A DNA stretch of 64,000 nt from M30B19 sp041741535. GTDB lineage: Bacteria > Planctomycetota > Planctomycetia > Pirellulales > Pirellulaceae. A program made the position numbers and the translations under genes. The stretch covers positions 1 through 64,000 of the forward strand of contig JBGSJV010000015.1 of assembly GCA_041741535.1 (NCBI GenBank). Direction: 5' to 3'. Under the pieces are notes generated by a model that ran no database searches, had not been told where the DNA came from, and saw only the letters and a list, made by a program, of their open reading frames with translations. Positions 25,635 to 35,224 of the stretch are shown piece after piece (the stretch's first letter is position 1; the number at the start of each line of letters is the position of its first letter).

Positions 25635-28265
25635 CTAATCCTGCGGCAATTCCACGCGAGAATGCCATAGGTCGCGGTACTTCTTGGCCAAAAATGCCTG
25701 TTTTTTAATGTTCAATTTCGGACTGTTTGCCACCCAAGCTTTCAACTGTTGCTCGGCTTCCAGTGTTTCCAAAATGGCGACCAAATAAAAGGCACGGCCT
25801 ACCGCCCACACCCGTCGATTCATTTGGTCACGCAACGACTCTAGATTCTTTATCCGCGGGTCGTCGTCCTCCAACGTCGCGTACTTTTCACTCAAAGATT
25901 CTTCGATGGCAAAGAGCGTGCCCAATCCCAGGTCAGCCAACTGACCGGACTCGGCTTCCCCTAACACTTCGTTGCGATCCAATCGCTCGACCAGGCTTTC
26001 GATCGTCGCGCGATTGTCCGACTCGAATGTCGCAAACTGTTGTTCCACGCTGGCGACAATCGCCGGCAATGCCTCATCCGGGCGACTGGCGAGGTACTGA
26101 AAAGCATCAAACGCAGCTTGGCCGTCGTCGCCAAACAAATGGACTGCGACCTCTCGGCAATCGGCGTCAGGCGACTTCGATGTTTGGTTCAGATCCCAAA
26201 CATAGTTGACACCATCCGCTCCCCCAGTAAGCAACGTTCGATCGTCTGGCCCGAATTCGATATTGTAAACACTTCCACTATGGCATTGGTGAAGCCACAA
26301 TTGCTCACCGCTGTGGACATCGATGACCGTGGCATTCCCGTCCATTTGCCCGACCGCCACCCAAAGTCCATTTTTCGAAAAAGCAAAACAATCGTAGACC
26401 GGGCTTCCTTCAAGTGGGATTTGCCGAATGGAATTCAGTTCCAGGTCCAGGATGGAAACGCTGCTGGACATGTTGAGAGTCGCGATCCGTTGTTGATCGG
26501 GAGAGAACTTCACGCCATACATCCGGGCGTCGTCTCTTTCCTGCAGTTCGTGTTTTCGCTCGTGGATCACCTCACCGGTCTCCAAATTCCAGAACCGAAC
26601 CATCGAATCCCAACCGGCGGTCACCAACTGCTCGCCGTCCGGGTGCAACCCCAGTCCGTAGACACTTTGATGATTCAATTCAGCCATTTGGCGATCTGAC
26701 GGTAAATCGAACACGAAACACTTGGATTGCCGGAAGACGGCCACCGCCAATCGTTTGCCGTCTGGGGTCAAGCTCATCGAATCTACCGACGAATGGACGT
26801 CGCGCCCCTTGGGCCATTCCCAACGGTGCAGCGGCTCTTCTTGATCCAAATTCCAAACGAATACAGCGATACTCGACTGTGATGATCCACCCGCCGCCAA
26901 AGTCTTGTTGTCGGCCGCAAATGCCATCTGCGAGAAGTTGAACGGATCAACGTGAATCGTCCGCAGCTTCTTGCCGGTTTGCGATTCCACCACGTGTATT
27001 TTCCCTGCATCGTCGCCGTACGCTAACAACCGACCATCCTGGGTCAACGTACACACGGATGAAGCGCGTTCCGAATTCTCAACTCGAATTTGTTCTCGCC
27101 GTGCCACGTCCCAAACGCGAAGGACGCCATCCCACCCCGATGAAAACAATCGCTTGCCATCGCTGCTGAAGTTGACTCGCCAGGGCTTCCACGTGTGGCC
27201 GGTCAAAGTACCAACGGTCTCGCCATTGGCCGGGTCCAGCAAGTGAATTCGTTGATCCTCGCCAATCGCGGTACCAACCGCCAACAGATTCTCGACCGGC
27301 GAAAAACAGATATCCGTTGTGTATCGCTCGTCCAATCCTGCGGGAGAGAAAACTCGCTCCCAAACCAAGCTTCCCGATTCCAGATCATACAACCGGGCCG
27401 CAATATCCCGCTCGGCTGTCGCCAATAGACGCCCTCCTGGAGCGAAGGCAAACCGAACCACTCGATCCTTGGCCTCGATACGTTTTAATTCGCTTCCGTC
27501 TTGGGCGTTCAGGACTCGAAGCGACTTGGGTGTTTCACTGTTCACCAAGACGAAAGTGTCATCAACGGGAGAGAAGCGCGCATAACTGAAGTCGCCGCCA
27601 AACTTCAATCGATCGTCGCCATTGCGGTCTTCGTTGAGGGGTTTCTCGGGGTTATTTTTTATCTTGAATTTGGTGGCTCCCGACGCATCACAAATCAACA
27701 GCTCTTTTGGAGTCCCAATCGCATACAGTGTCTCGTCGCGGTGAACATCAACCGTGCAGATTCGGTTACGTGCTGCGGCCTTGAATGCGAACTCCGATTT
27801 TCCGGTCAAGAAATCGATCCACTCAAAATTACCCCGGCCTGCGGGGAGCAAAAACCGATTCGATTTTGGCATCCGGACCATTGGCTGAAATCCGTAACTC
27901 GCGGCCGAGGTCATAAACGCCGTTTCGAACTGTTCGCGTTTGGTTTCCACGGACCATAACCTTTGGCCCGTCGCCGCATTCCAACCGATCATTGGCGAAC
28001 CAAGACTCACCACGACTTGATCGTCCGCGGACAGAATTGAATCAAAGATGCTGCCCGGCGAAAACCGCACCGTGCCCAATCGCAATAAGGCTCCCGCAGG
28101 CAGCGGATCTCCTAAATAGTCAACCCGCGGCGACTCGTCTTTCCGCTCCGGATCTTGCTGCCCTGGATCTTGGGCGAAAGCACGAACAACAAGTAGCTCA
28201 ACAAATAGCTGCGCGATAACCGACAACAAAACGCCAGCACCAATATTTCGCCAACCACTCTTCAC
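25635..28265 (-). CDS. secreted WD40-repeat protein with helical C-terminal domain
   Basis: The 876-residue protein has a signal peptide (residues about 1-32, ending VVRAFAQ). Residues from about 60 to 690 form many WD40-type blades, for example GKRLFSSGWDGVLRVWDV, DGEQLVTAGWDSMVRFWNL and DDRTLLTGGADGVNYVWDL. A helical domain of about 170 residues follows (HLFGDDGQAAFDAFQYLASRPDEALP...). Such exported propellers in planctomycetes are thought to be protein-binding scaffolds; the partner is unknown. The GTG at 28265 has AGGAG 6-7 nt before it; an upstream GTG at 28304 has no such site. It appears monocistronic. Confidence 0.88.
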   Translation of the reverse strand: MKSGWRNIGAGVLLSVIAQLFVELLVVRAFAQDPGQQDPERKDESPRVDYLGDPLPAGALLRLGTVRFSPGSIFDSILSADDQVVVSLGSPMIGWNAATGQRLWSVETKREQFETAFMTSAASYGFQPMVRMPKSNRFLLPAGRGNFEWIDFLTGKSEFAFKAAARNRICTVDVHRDETLYAIGTPKELLICDASGATKFKIKNNPEKPLNEDRNGDDRLKFGGDFSYARFSPVDDTFVLVNSETPKSLRVLNAQDGSELKRIEAKDRVVRFAFAPGGRLLATAERDIAARLYDLESGSLVWERVFSPAGLDERYTTDICFSPVENLLAVGTAIGEDQRIHLLDPANGETVGTLTGHTWKPWRVNFSSDGKRLFSSGWDGVLRVWDVARREQIRVENSERASSVCTLTQDGRLLAYGDDAGKIHVVESQTGKKLRTIHVDPFNFSQMAFAADNKTLAAGGSSQSSIAVFVWNLDQEEPLHRWEWPKGRDVHSSVDSMSLTPDGKRLAVAVFRQSKCFVFDLPSDRQMAELNHQSVYGLGLHPDGEQLVTAGWDSMVRFWNLETGEVIHERKHELQERDDARMYGVKFSPDQQRIATLNMSSSVSILDLELNSIRQIPLEGSPVYDCFAFSKNGLWVAVGQMDGNATVIDVHSGEQLWLHQCHSGSVYNIEFGPDDRTLLTGGADGVNYVWDLNQTSKSPDADCREVAVHLFGDDGQAAFDAFQYLASRPDEALPAIVASVEQQFATFESDNRATIESLVERLDRNEVLGEAESGQLADLGLGTLFAIEESLSEKYATLEDDDPRIKNLESLRDQMNRRVWAVGRAFYLVAILETLEAEQQLKAWVANSPKLNIKKQAFLAKKYRDLWHSRVELPQD

Positions 28266-28497
28266 GACGCTCTCCTGCAACCGTTCGACAGAGATTTCCG
28301 TCACCGAGCCAATTTGTGCGGCCCGATGGATGCCATTCCACTAATAAACTAGCTCCGGCCGAGGTGGTCTCGGTTCAGCCAATGTTGTACGACTACAGCC
28401 CGGAAGACCACCCCAGATCGGACAAACGAGCAGAGCTGTCCGACGTAGCCGACCAGTCATCGCTCCTTTGGCAGATAGCCAAAGTTGTTAACGGAAT

Positions 28498-29448
28498 CTA
28501 ATTGTTACTGACTTTCCGGATCGGGCCAGCCACAAATCCTCGATGCTGTTGCACAGCAACTTGAGCAGCAGCTTGGCTGTTCGGGGCCGAGACAACCACA
28601 GTCATCGGGCGGCCCCGAGTTCCAGGAGCTGGCAATAGCGCGACTTCCCAGATAGTCGTCACCCCGGCCGCAGAAGCCAGGAGATTGAGTTTCAGAATTT
28701 CCATCTGCTCATGTTGCATCTGCCGTTGTTGCATTCGTTGATACTGAATGGCTTCTTGCCGAACCAGAAAATCTTCGCGGGCCCGAGCTTCAGAGTCCTG
28801 TTCGCCGGCCAGCCACGCTTCCCAACCCGAACGCAGGAGTTCGAGGTCTTTCTCACTGAACATGAAGAATGGAACGGGGACGTGATCTTTACTTTCCAAT
28901 TCGAGCATGACACCATCCAAGGTGTACTGTTTGGGTTCGCCTTTAGATGAACCCGTCAACGCTCTCACGTCCGCTTCGTTTTCGATGGCCTTTCCTTCCA
29001 GTTTGGATAAAACCGCCAGTACCAACTTTTGTTGCAACATGTCAAGCGAACTGAATGCTTTTCCGTTGATCGTGACGACACCTGACTTGCGATCGACCAC
29101 CAGATCCTTTCGTCCGTAAGCCAACACTCGGCCACGAATCTGCCAACCAGCTTGTGAAGTCCATGTATGCCAATCCTCAGCCGGGGACTCCGCCGCGTCT
29201 TGCTTATCTTTTTCCCGTTTGTCCGCTACGAACTTTTGATCTGGTTCGGAGAGCTCCGCAATCTCGACAGCGACAAGCTTTTCGCTGCGGTCTCGCTTGA
29301 GCACGACCGTGTTATCGTTGTAAGCAACCAGCACCCCCTTGATGGAGTACTCGGAACTTCCCGCCTTCCAAGTCCTCGACTCCGCATCCTGAATCGTTGG
29401 AGCGAACAACAATGACACAAACCCAATGACACTGAACATGAACATCAT
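28498..29448 (-). CDS. secreted SHD1-domain protein
   Basis: The 316-residue protein has a signal sequence (MFMFSVIGFVSLLFAP) followed by an SHD1 domain (residues about 24-65, RTWKAGSSEYSIKGVLVAYN ... LSEPDQKFV). A second RTW-like unit (WHTWTSQAGWQIRGRVLAYG) lies near residue 92, and the rest is helical with a Gln/Met-rich stretch (MQQRQMQHEQMEILK). SHD1 is a small beta domain frequent in exported planctomycete proteins. The ATG at 29448 has AGGAGG 7 nt before it. It is the last same-strand gene after the redoxin, 371 bp away, so co-transcription is less certain. Confidence 0.82.
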   Translation of the reverse strand: MMFMFSVIGFVSLLFAPTIQDAESRTWKAGSSEYSIKGVLVAYNDNTVVLKRDRSEKLVAVEIAELSEPDQKFVADKREKDKQDAAESPAEDWHTWTSQAGWQIRGRVLAYGRKDLVVDRKSGVVTINGKAFSSLDMLQQKLVLAVLSKLEGKAIENEADVRALTGSSKGEPKQYTLDGVMLELESKDHVPVPFFMFSEKDLELLRSGWEAWLAGEQDSEARAREDFLVRQEAIQYQRMQQRQMQHEQMEILKLNLLASAAGVTTIWEVALLPAPGTRGRPMTVVVSAPNSQAAAQVAVQQHRGFVAGPIRKVSNN

Positions 29449-29819
29449 CGTAAAACCTCCTGCGGTAAGGCGCAAGCACCCGGTGTCGGGGAAAAACTTC
29501 TAATTCGCGAACGGTTCGTGATGAACCGAAAACGGTGAAAATCTGAACCACTCAAGTTGGCCGCCATAAAGCCTAATCTCCCCAGAACAGGAATCAAGGT
29601 GAGCGACGGGAGATCAATTGCCCACCGCATGGGTTCGGAGGGTATTTTGATTGCCAGCGGTCGACAGGGGCGAGGTACGATGCGGACTTCGTTGCCATCG
29701 AGCGAGCGAAGTGCCGCCGTGCCCTGCTTCGGCAAGTCAACACGAATGGGAAATCGCGGCTAACCGACCATGTCTTCCACGCGGAGCGTCCGTTGCTCGA
29801 CGTTCGCATTGTCGAGCTG
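29449..29819. other. intergenic stretch without a gene
   Basis: Frames on both strands are open for about 100 codons but are out of phase with neighbours, basic or serine-rich, and lack ribosome sites. I see no hairpin with a T tract. It could hold the promoter of the SHD1 gene. Confidence 0.4.
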
Positions 29820-30449
29820 TCACGGATTGTCGCGGTCGCGCGAGCCGTTGGCGATATCGTCAAAGACGATAAAGCAGCCGACCGGCTCGGTCTTTCGGAC
29901 GGCAACGGGCTGGCCATCAACCATTGCCGTTAAGGCGTCAGCGAGGTCGTGTGTCGTCGCAGCCACTCGTTTTTTGCCATATGCCGCGTACAAATCGCTG
30001 ATGCGCCCCTGATACACCGCTTCCTCACTCGGCTTTACAAACACGTGCGCTTCCGGTGTGACGCGGGCGCCCACTCTGCGGGCGATCGATTGATTGTGGT
30101 CGACGACAATCGGTACCGCAATTTCGAACTGCTTGGCGTGTTCGGCAGCCCGCTCAGGTGTTGTATCAGGATCAGGATGGATCATGAACCAACGGACGCC
30201 CTGAGCCATTGATTTCTCCGAAAGCTTTCTTAATTCCGGTTGGTACGCGTTGGCGATCGGGCAATCGGTTGAAATGAACACCAGTACAACAGCGCGCGTC
30301 GTTGGGTCATCAAAGGGTACGTGCTGATTTCCAGCGATATCCGTCAGCTTCCATTCCCGAGGTTGCTGAGCTGACAGTCCGTCGAATGTTCCCAGTTGAA
30401 ATAAGATCACCCAAGCGACGTACCAAATTCCATTTATTGACTTCAACAT
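29820..30449 (-). CDS. exported redoxin (thioredoxin-like)
   Basis: The 209-residue protein has a signal peptide (residues about 1-27, ending DGLSAQQ). The redoxin core follows: VVLVFISTDCPIANAYQPEL with a single CPIA-type active-site cysteine, the DPDTTPERAAEHAKQF helix, and PEAHVFVKP with the cis-Pro. No resolving cysteine follows closely. The C-terminus ends in a short polar stretch (IANGSRDRDNP). It lies 78 bp after the cytochrome c-monooxygenase gene, an arrangement often seen in planctomycetes, so it may keep the copper or haem centre or its cysteines reduced. That role is inference. Confidence 0.85.
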   Translation of the reverse strand: MLKSINGIWYVAWVILFQLGTFDGLSAQQPREWKLTDIAGNQHVPFDDPTTRAVVLVFISTDCPIANAYQPELRKLSEKSMAQGVRWFMIHPDPDTTPERAAEHAKQFEIAVPIVVDHNQSIARRVGARVTPEAHVFVKPSEEAVYQGRISDLYAAYGKKRVAATTHDLADALTAMVDGQPVAVRKTEPVGCFIVFDDIANGSRDRDNP

Positions 30450-30527
30450 CTTGGCTTTTCTTTCCGTCGGTAATCAACAAACTTTCGTCTGCAAAACAAC
30501 ATCGCTTCCCCGCAAGGCGACTGATCT

Positions 30528-32252
30528 TTAGTTGCGGGCCCCAAAACGTTGCATAAGTTCACGCAATCGACCTAATTCTGTCGAATCTAGCCCCCCATCG
30601 GAGTCTTGATCTAGCATTCCAAACACTCGGCCACCCATCCGTGGCGGTGCTTCGGACTCTTGCAGCTTGCCGTCGCCGTTTTCGTCGAGTTGCAACAACA
30701 TTTGCGTGACACCCTCGCCTTTCGTAAATCGGTCGGCTATTGACGATGTGAAGTAAGCTCGTAAGGCAAGCTCCAAGTCTCGGCGCTGACTTTCGTCACT
30801 CGCAACCACCAACAACGTGACGCTCCCCATTTCATCGTTGGACTGTCGGCCCCAGCGAATCCGTCGCGGTGGCTGGTAAGGATTTTCCGGATTGTCGGCA
30901 GAGTTATCGTACACGATGTCCGTGGTAATCACGGTTCCGGCTGGTAAATTCACCGGCTCCGCGAACAAGTAACGGTCTTGCCAATCCAAGTCCCAATCGT
31001 CGATTTGCATCAAGGTCACATCTGTCCCATTCGGCGTTCGCGCGGTCATCTTCATGGTGCGACAGATGTAATGAGCGTGCCCGCCGACGCTAACTGCTTG
31101 AACGTCGATCGGTAGCGTGAAGGAGTCGGCCACTCGAAAATTCTTTTCGCCAGCCGGAATATCGATGTTGGCCCCAAAACCGAACATCGGGGGGACTTGG
31201 ATCGTTACAAGTTGCTTGGAGGGGGCTCGATCGGCAAAGTACAACGCCAACTCAGCCTGCTCCGTTTCTCGCTTGCCCGATGGATGAAAGTGCGTTTGCA
31301 TGACGATGTCCGAGCCTTTGGGCAATGCCATTGCCAAGTCCCCCGGCAGCTTTGTCGGCATTGCTCCGGGCACGTATCCGCCCAAACTGCGAGCCAGTGT
31401 ATTATCAATCCGGCCGTCTTCGTTCCCGGCGGCTTCGCGTTGATTCCGAAGACCACCGAGTCGATTCAATAGTCCACCACGGCCCAACGCATTCCCACCT
31501 GCGGCACCGCCAAAGTCAGCCAAAAAGCCCATGCCCTCAATTCCTGCTTTGCCATCCGAGCCATCCATCTTCCGTGCATTGCCAGAAGAATCAAGAAAAA
31601 ACAACGCGTGATGCATCGCCGATTGTGCATTCGATCGCAACTCGATCGCCTTGACCCACTTGTCTTCTGGCAATTGGAGAGGAAACACGAACGATCGATA
31701 AATGTCCGGGCCATCCGCAGGAACTTCGCATTGTCCGTTCATCTTCACGATCAGATCGGGCTTGCCGAGACTCCACCCATCGGGAAACTCGGGTGGCTTT
31801 GGCGTCGCCGCCCGATCCCCCTCCGGACAACCGGCGGCAATCCAACCTTTCAATTTATTTTTTTGCGACTCGCTCAAACTACGATCGTTAGAGAACGGAA
31901 CATTGTGATTGACCGGTTTCCACGGCGGCATGTAGTCGTTTTCAATGACGGCCTCAATGGTCAACGCGTGCTTCCGTACATCATCATAAGTGATCAATGA
32001 AAAAGGCCCGACTTGACCGGGACGGTGGCATGACGTGCATTTGTCATAAACGATCGTCGCAATGTCACTGGAGAACGTCACATCTCCCGAACGATTGGTT
32101 TTCGTTGCGTCGGTCCGGGACTCTTGACTCCAAACGCAAGGTAATCCGAACATCGCCCAAGCCAATGCCAGCACGACGTGGTTGCGAGTCCTGCTTGAAT
32201 CAATGAAATTCGCAACCGTAGAAAATCCAAATCTGACATGATTCGTGTTCAT
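30528..32252 (-). CDS. cytochrome c - copper type II monooxygenase-like - EF-hand fusion protein
   Basis: The 574-residue protein has a signal or anchor (residues about 25-42). A cytochrome c part carries CTSCH (residues 72-76) with a typical class I tail (MPPWKPVNHNVPF gives the distal Met). The central 350 residues look like the copper type II ascorbate-dependent monooxygenase (PHM) fold, with candidate copper ligands in AMHHALFFL, MQTHFHPSG and GGHAHYIC. The C-terminus adds two EF-hand loops: DENGDGKLQESE (523-534) and DQDSDGGLDSTE (548-559). Haem, copper and calcium in one exported polypeptide suggest a self-sufficient or calcium-gated oxidase. The start overlaps the previous gene by ATGA. 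The substrate is unknown. Confidence 0.85.
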   Translation of the reverse strand: MNTNHVRFGFSTVANFIDSSRTRNHVVLALAWAMFGLPCVWSQESRTDATKTNRSGDVTFSSDIATIVYDKCTSCHRPGQVGPFSLITYDDVRKHALTIEAVIENDYMPPWKPVNHNVPFSNDRSLSESQKNKLKGWIAAGCPEGDRAATPKPPEFPDGWSLGKPDLIVKMNGQCEVPADGPDIYRSFVFPLQLPEDKWVKAIELRSNAQSAMHHALFFLDSSGNARKMDGSDGKAGIEGMGFLADFGGAAGGNALGRGGLLNRLGGLRNQREAAGNEDGRIDNTLARSLGGYVPGAMPTKLPGDLAMALPKGSDIVMQTHFHPSGKRETEQAELALYFADRAPSKQLVTIQVPPMFGFGANIDIPAGEKNFRVADSFTLPIDVQAVSVGGHAHYICRTMKMTARTPNGTDVTLMQIDDWDLDWQDRYLFAEPVNLPAGTVITTDIVYDNSADNPENPYQPPRRIRWGRQSNDEMGSVTLLVVASDESQRRDLELALRAYFTSSIADRFTKGEGVTQMLLQLDENGDGKLQESEAPPRMGGRVFGMLDQDSDGGLDSTELGRLRELMQRFGARN

Positions 32253-33202
32253 TCGTTTTCCTTTTTGTCGAATGTAATTTTTCCGCGAGAATCTGCGTAA
32301 TGTCCTTCCGCCTCAAACCAGTCGTCCGGCAACTCCGTTTGACCGACGAACTCAATGACAACTTTTTCGCGACCAGATTCGAACTCGGCGAGCGACCAGC
32401 GAGCTTCAATTCGTTGAGCTACTCCAGACTCAGCGTCCGACCAAAGTTCGATCATCGCGGGCAGATTTTGATTGGCTTCGCTTCTTAGTTCACCGACAAC
32501 GTGCCGACAAACAACTTCATTTCCGGCAATCGAGCGAATCGTCGACTCACCCAGGTTTCTCAGTCGGTAGCCACGCGACATGCGTTCCAGCACGGTTGTG
32601 ACATGCAGATACGGTGTCGACAACTGTTCCTGTGAACTCAACCATCGACGGAGCGCGAGGTCATTGCCTGTTAGGACCGGTCCAATCGCCGGGACGACCC
32701 ACGTCTCATTTCCGTTCTTGCCCAGCCACAAATCAGCCCTCGATACACGTGCTGGATGCCGCAGCGCGAACCGATCATTGCCTTGGACGTACAAGTCGTT
32801 TTCAACCTGACGGGATTCACTACCGTCCTTGAAGGTGACCGTAATTGAGTATTTTCTCGCGACTTGGTCCGCCGCAGCCGCTAAACTCTGCTCGATCGCC
32901 GCCAACGCTTGCTGAGTCGGGCCAAAATACTGCATTCCGAAAAAAAACACACCAAGCAACGAGGCCGCGATCGCTACAGAAACCCAGCGACTCCAGCTTC
33001 TGCGTTTCGCGGGAGCGGCTTCCTGAGTCGGTCGACGGGATACGTCTTTTTCACGTTCGATCTGTTGCATTACTTGGTCGACCCTGCTCGATACGGTCGC
33101 TTGTCCGTCGCCATAGGCAGCCAACAGCAGCGAGTCGATGAAGGCTTCACGAATCCCGTCTGGAGAGCCGGGAGAGTCTGGAGAAGAGTGCTCGTTGTTC
33201 AT
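32249..33202 (-). CDS. membrane anti-sigma factor-like protein
   Basis: The 317-residue protein (start at 33202 gives an ATGA overlap with the sigma factor stop; an ATG at 33208 is equally possible) has a cytosolic N-terminal part of about 70 residues with charged helices (VDQVMQQIEREKDVSRR), one membrane segment (WVSVAIAASLLGVFFFGMQYF), and a soluble domain resembling the LolA/outer-membrane lipoprotein-sorting fold (DLYVQGNDRFALRHPARVSR, DLWLGKNGNETW). Its overlap with the ECF factor gene identifies it by context as the sigma regulator; no zinc motif was seen in the cytosolic part. Signals are not known. Confidence 0.72.
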   Translation of the reverse strand: MNNEHSSPDSPGSPDGIREAFIDSLLLAAYGDGQATVSSRVDQVMQQIEREKDVSRRPTQEAAPAKRRSWSRWVSVAIAASLLGVFFFGMQYFGPTQQALAAIEQSLAAAADQVARKYSITVTFKDGSESRQVENDLYVQGNDRFALRHPARVSRADLWLGKNGNETWVVPAIGPVLTGNDLALRRWLSSQEQLSTPYLHVTTVLERMSRGYRLRNLGESTIRSIAGNEVVCRHVVGELRSEANQNLPAMIELWSDAESGVAQRIEARWSLAEFESGREKVVIEFVGQTELPDDWFEAEGHYADSRGKITFDKKENE

Positions 33203-33732
33203 GTCCATTCACCTACGGCAGCCAATTTTCGTTCCAGGCACTCGGCCAAGCGCAGCTTCGCCCGCGTCAACCGTTTCTTCAACGTCTCTGCTGCCAATTG
33301 CAACTTATTTCCAATTTCGGACAGCGACTTCGAGTCGGCATATCGCATCTGAACCGGTTGTCGATATTCTTCCGGCAATGCCTGCACACAATCGCGAAGC
33401 GCCGAAAGTTTCTCCCCCATCGTATCGCCGGCGAGCACTTGGAATTGAGCGAAGCGAGACTCGACCCATTCCATCGCTGCTTCGTCCAGCGGTTGATCTC
33501 GCCCGGCTCGCTCACGAAAATGGGCGAGGGCCAGATTTTTGGCAATGCCGCGCAGCCAGGTCCCAAATGGTCGTTCACGATCGTAGCTCTCAAGCTTTCG
33601 CCAAGCGACAAGCATCGATTCTTGGAACAAATCATCGACTGCATGTTGATCGCGAACCACCGCTCGCAGGTACGCCAACAGCATGTCCGCATTTTCCCGC
33701 ATCAGTATTTCGAAAACTTGCTCTGGGTTCAT
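33199..33732 (-). CDS. ECF sigma factor, gvs1-like
   Basis: The 177-residue protein has region 2 (residues about 10-75: MRENADMLLAYLRAVVRD, AVDDLFQESMLVAWRKL, FGTWLRGIAKNLA) and region 4 (about 115-165: LPEEYRQPVQMRYADSKSLS, ETLKKRLTRAKLRLAE). Its opening and spacing match the gvs1 subgroup of ECF factors, which is common in planctomycetes and verrucomicrobia. It begins a likely five-gene unit with the anti-sigma-like protein, monooxygenase, redoxin and SHD1 protein, and may activate its own operon. An in-frame ATG at 33774 would add 14 residues; the start at 33732 gives the conserved opening. Confidence 0.92.
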   Translation of the reverse strand: MNPEQVFEILMRENADMLLAYLRAVVRDQHAVDDLFQESMLVAWRKLESYDRERPFGTWLRGIAKNLALAHFRERAGRDQPLDEAAMEWVESRFAQFQVLAGDTMGEKLSALRDCVQALPEEYRQPVQMRYADSKSLSEIGNKLQLAAETLKKRLTRAKLRLAECLERKLAAVGEWT

Positions 33733-34201
33733 GTTCCAGCCGTGGAAGGACCTCTCTCGCCAAACAGTCGTCATTGCTTAATTGCGCGACAACCCGGAAA
33801 AGGGGACAGCAAATCCGGAAACGTCTTGAAAAAATCTAAGAACTCACCGACCGACAGGCTACCCATAGCGGTTTCACAGCCTTTCCCCGCCGGTCCGGTG
33901 AACTCTTCCAGGACGTCTCGGGAACTCGCGGCCCGAAAGATCAATTACCCACGCGAGAATAGACTGAAACTTTTTCGAAAATATTTCCAATCCGACGTTC
34001 GGGTTTTGATTGCAGTTGTCGAGCAAATCTCGCTCCCGGCACGCGCTGGGCAATCGCACGCCTACCCGGTGCGAGCCGAATTACAGGCATTCCTCGAATC
34101 GCATTCAAAACATGAGGTTCGGGCGATTCTCCGATTCTGGCAAGATCGGGGCGCCCATGCTACTATCAAAAGAGTCTCGAAAACATCACGATTTGCAGCG
34201 T
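33733..34201. other. intergenic region upstream of the ECF operon
   Basis: The stretch lies between the ATP-grasp stop and the sigma factor start and has no gene. It must hold the promoter of the ECF operon. I cannot pick out a convincing ECF promoter; a run of T/A (AAAAAGTTTC on the minus strand near 33970) is the best candidate. Confidence 0.35.
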
Positions 34202-35224
34202 CTAAACATTCCGCCAATGGGCTTGGTAGCTAAGGCCGAGGTTGAGGATGCGAGCTAGGAGCTCTTCGTATTCTATGCCGTCCGTTTCGGCGGACTCGGC
34301 GAAGTCTTCACCAAAACTCAAGTTCGGATTTGGGTTGGCTTCCAAGACGTAAACCTTGCCCTCTGCATTGCAACGCAAATCGATCCGCGCGTAACCACTC
34401 AAGTCCAACGCCTTGTAAACGCGTTTGCACAAGGTGATGATCCGTTCACGAAGTTCGTCCGGCAATTCCGCAGCGCTGGTCTCGACTCCTAGTTTCTCCT
34501 GGGTCGCCGCATCCCATTTGACTTTCGCCGTCGCAATCGTGGGCTTCTTGGGCGCTTTGGTAAACTTCATTTCCCAAATCGGCAAAACTTTAAGTCGTTG
34601 ATTGCCCAACATGCCGACATAGAACTCGCGGCCCGCAATGTACTCTTCCACCAACGCGTCGCTGCGCAACGTCTCGTGCAAATAGGCCACTTGTCGATTC
34701 AAGGCTTCTTCGTCGTGAACCAACGACGATTCCGAAATCCCCAACGAGGCATCTTCAATCACGCTCTTGACCAACAGCGGATAATCCAACTTGCCGCGAT
34801 ACCGGACTCGCTTCCCCCGCGGGATCACCGTAAACCGGGGCGTCGAGATACGATGATAGGTCATGATCTTTTTGGCCAAGTACTTGTCGTGAGACAGCAT
34901 CAGCCCCCGCGGATTGCAGCCCGTGTACGGCTGTTTGCACAGTTCCAAATAGCTCACAACGTGTTGGTCATACGTGCCCACGCCGTGAAATTCTTCCAAG
35001 AGATTGAAGCAAATGTGCGGACGGAGTTCCGTGATGGCGTCCCGGATCTTGCTCAAGTCATCCGAGGCTCCGACCGGAGTCGCCTCGTGCCCCATGTAAC
35101 GCAGCGTTTGCACGACGTCAAACTCGGTCTTCCATTCCATCATCTCGGCATCGCTCACGCCGTCCAACGAATCGGGCGGGATCAATTCCTGATGCATCAA
35201 GACCATGATTCGCCGTTTTCTCAT
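34202..35224 (-). CDS. ATP-grasp ligase related to D-Ala-D-Ala ligase
   Basis: The 340-residue protein has the ATP-grasp core. The Rossmann-like start (RIMVLMHQELIPP) is followed by a preATP-grasp segment with CFNLLEEFHGVGTYDQ, PYTGCNPRGLMLSHDKYLAKKI, the nucleotide-binding LLVKSVIEDASLGIS, VEEYIAGREFYVGML, and the metal site GYARIDLRCNAEGKVYVLEANPNPNL. Lys and Glu residues that bind ATP and Mg2+ are in place. Relatives join a carboxylate to an amine through an acyl phosphate. It overlaps the zinc-peptidase gene by ATGA, so both are made together; this suggests a linked peptide-processing and ligation pathway rather than cell-wall D-Ala-D-Ala synthesis. Confidence 0.85.
   Translation of the reverse strand: MRKRRIMVLMHQELIPPDSLDGVSDAEMMEWKTEFDVVQTLRYMGHEATPVGASDDLSKIRDAITELRPHICFNLLEEFHGVGTYDQHVVSYLELCKQPYTGCNPRGLMLSHDKYLAKKIMTYHRISTPRFTVIPRGKRVRYRGKLDYPLLVKSVIEDASLGISESSLVHDEEALNRQVAYLHETLRSDALVEEYIAGREFYVGMLGNQRLKVLPIWEMKFTKAPKKPTIATAKVKWDAATQEKLGVETSAAELPDELRERIITLCKRVYKALDLSGYARIDLRCNAEGKVYVLEANPNPNLSFGEDFAESAETDGIEYEELLARILNLGLSYQAHWRNV

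Noticed and set aside
29557..29763. 68-codon frame between SHD1 and redoxin genes
   Set aside because: No ribosome site and no sensible composition; the opposite strand is also open by chance.
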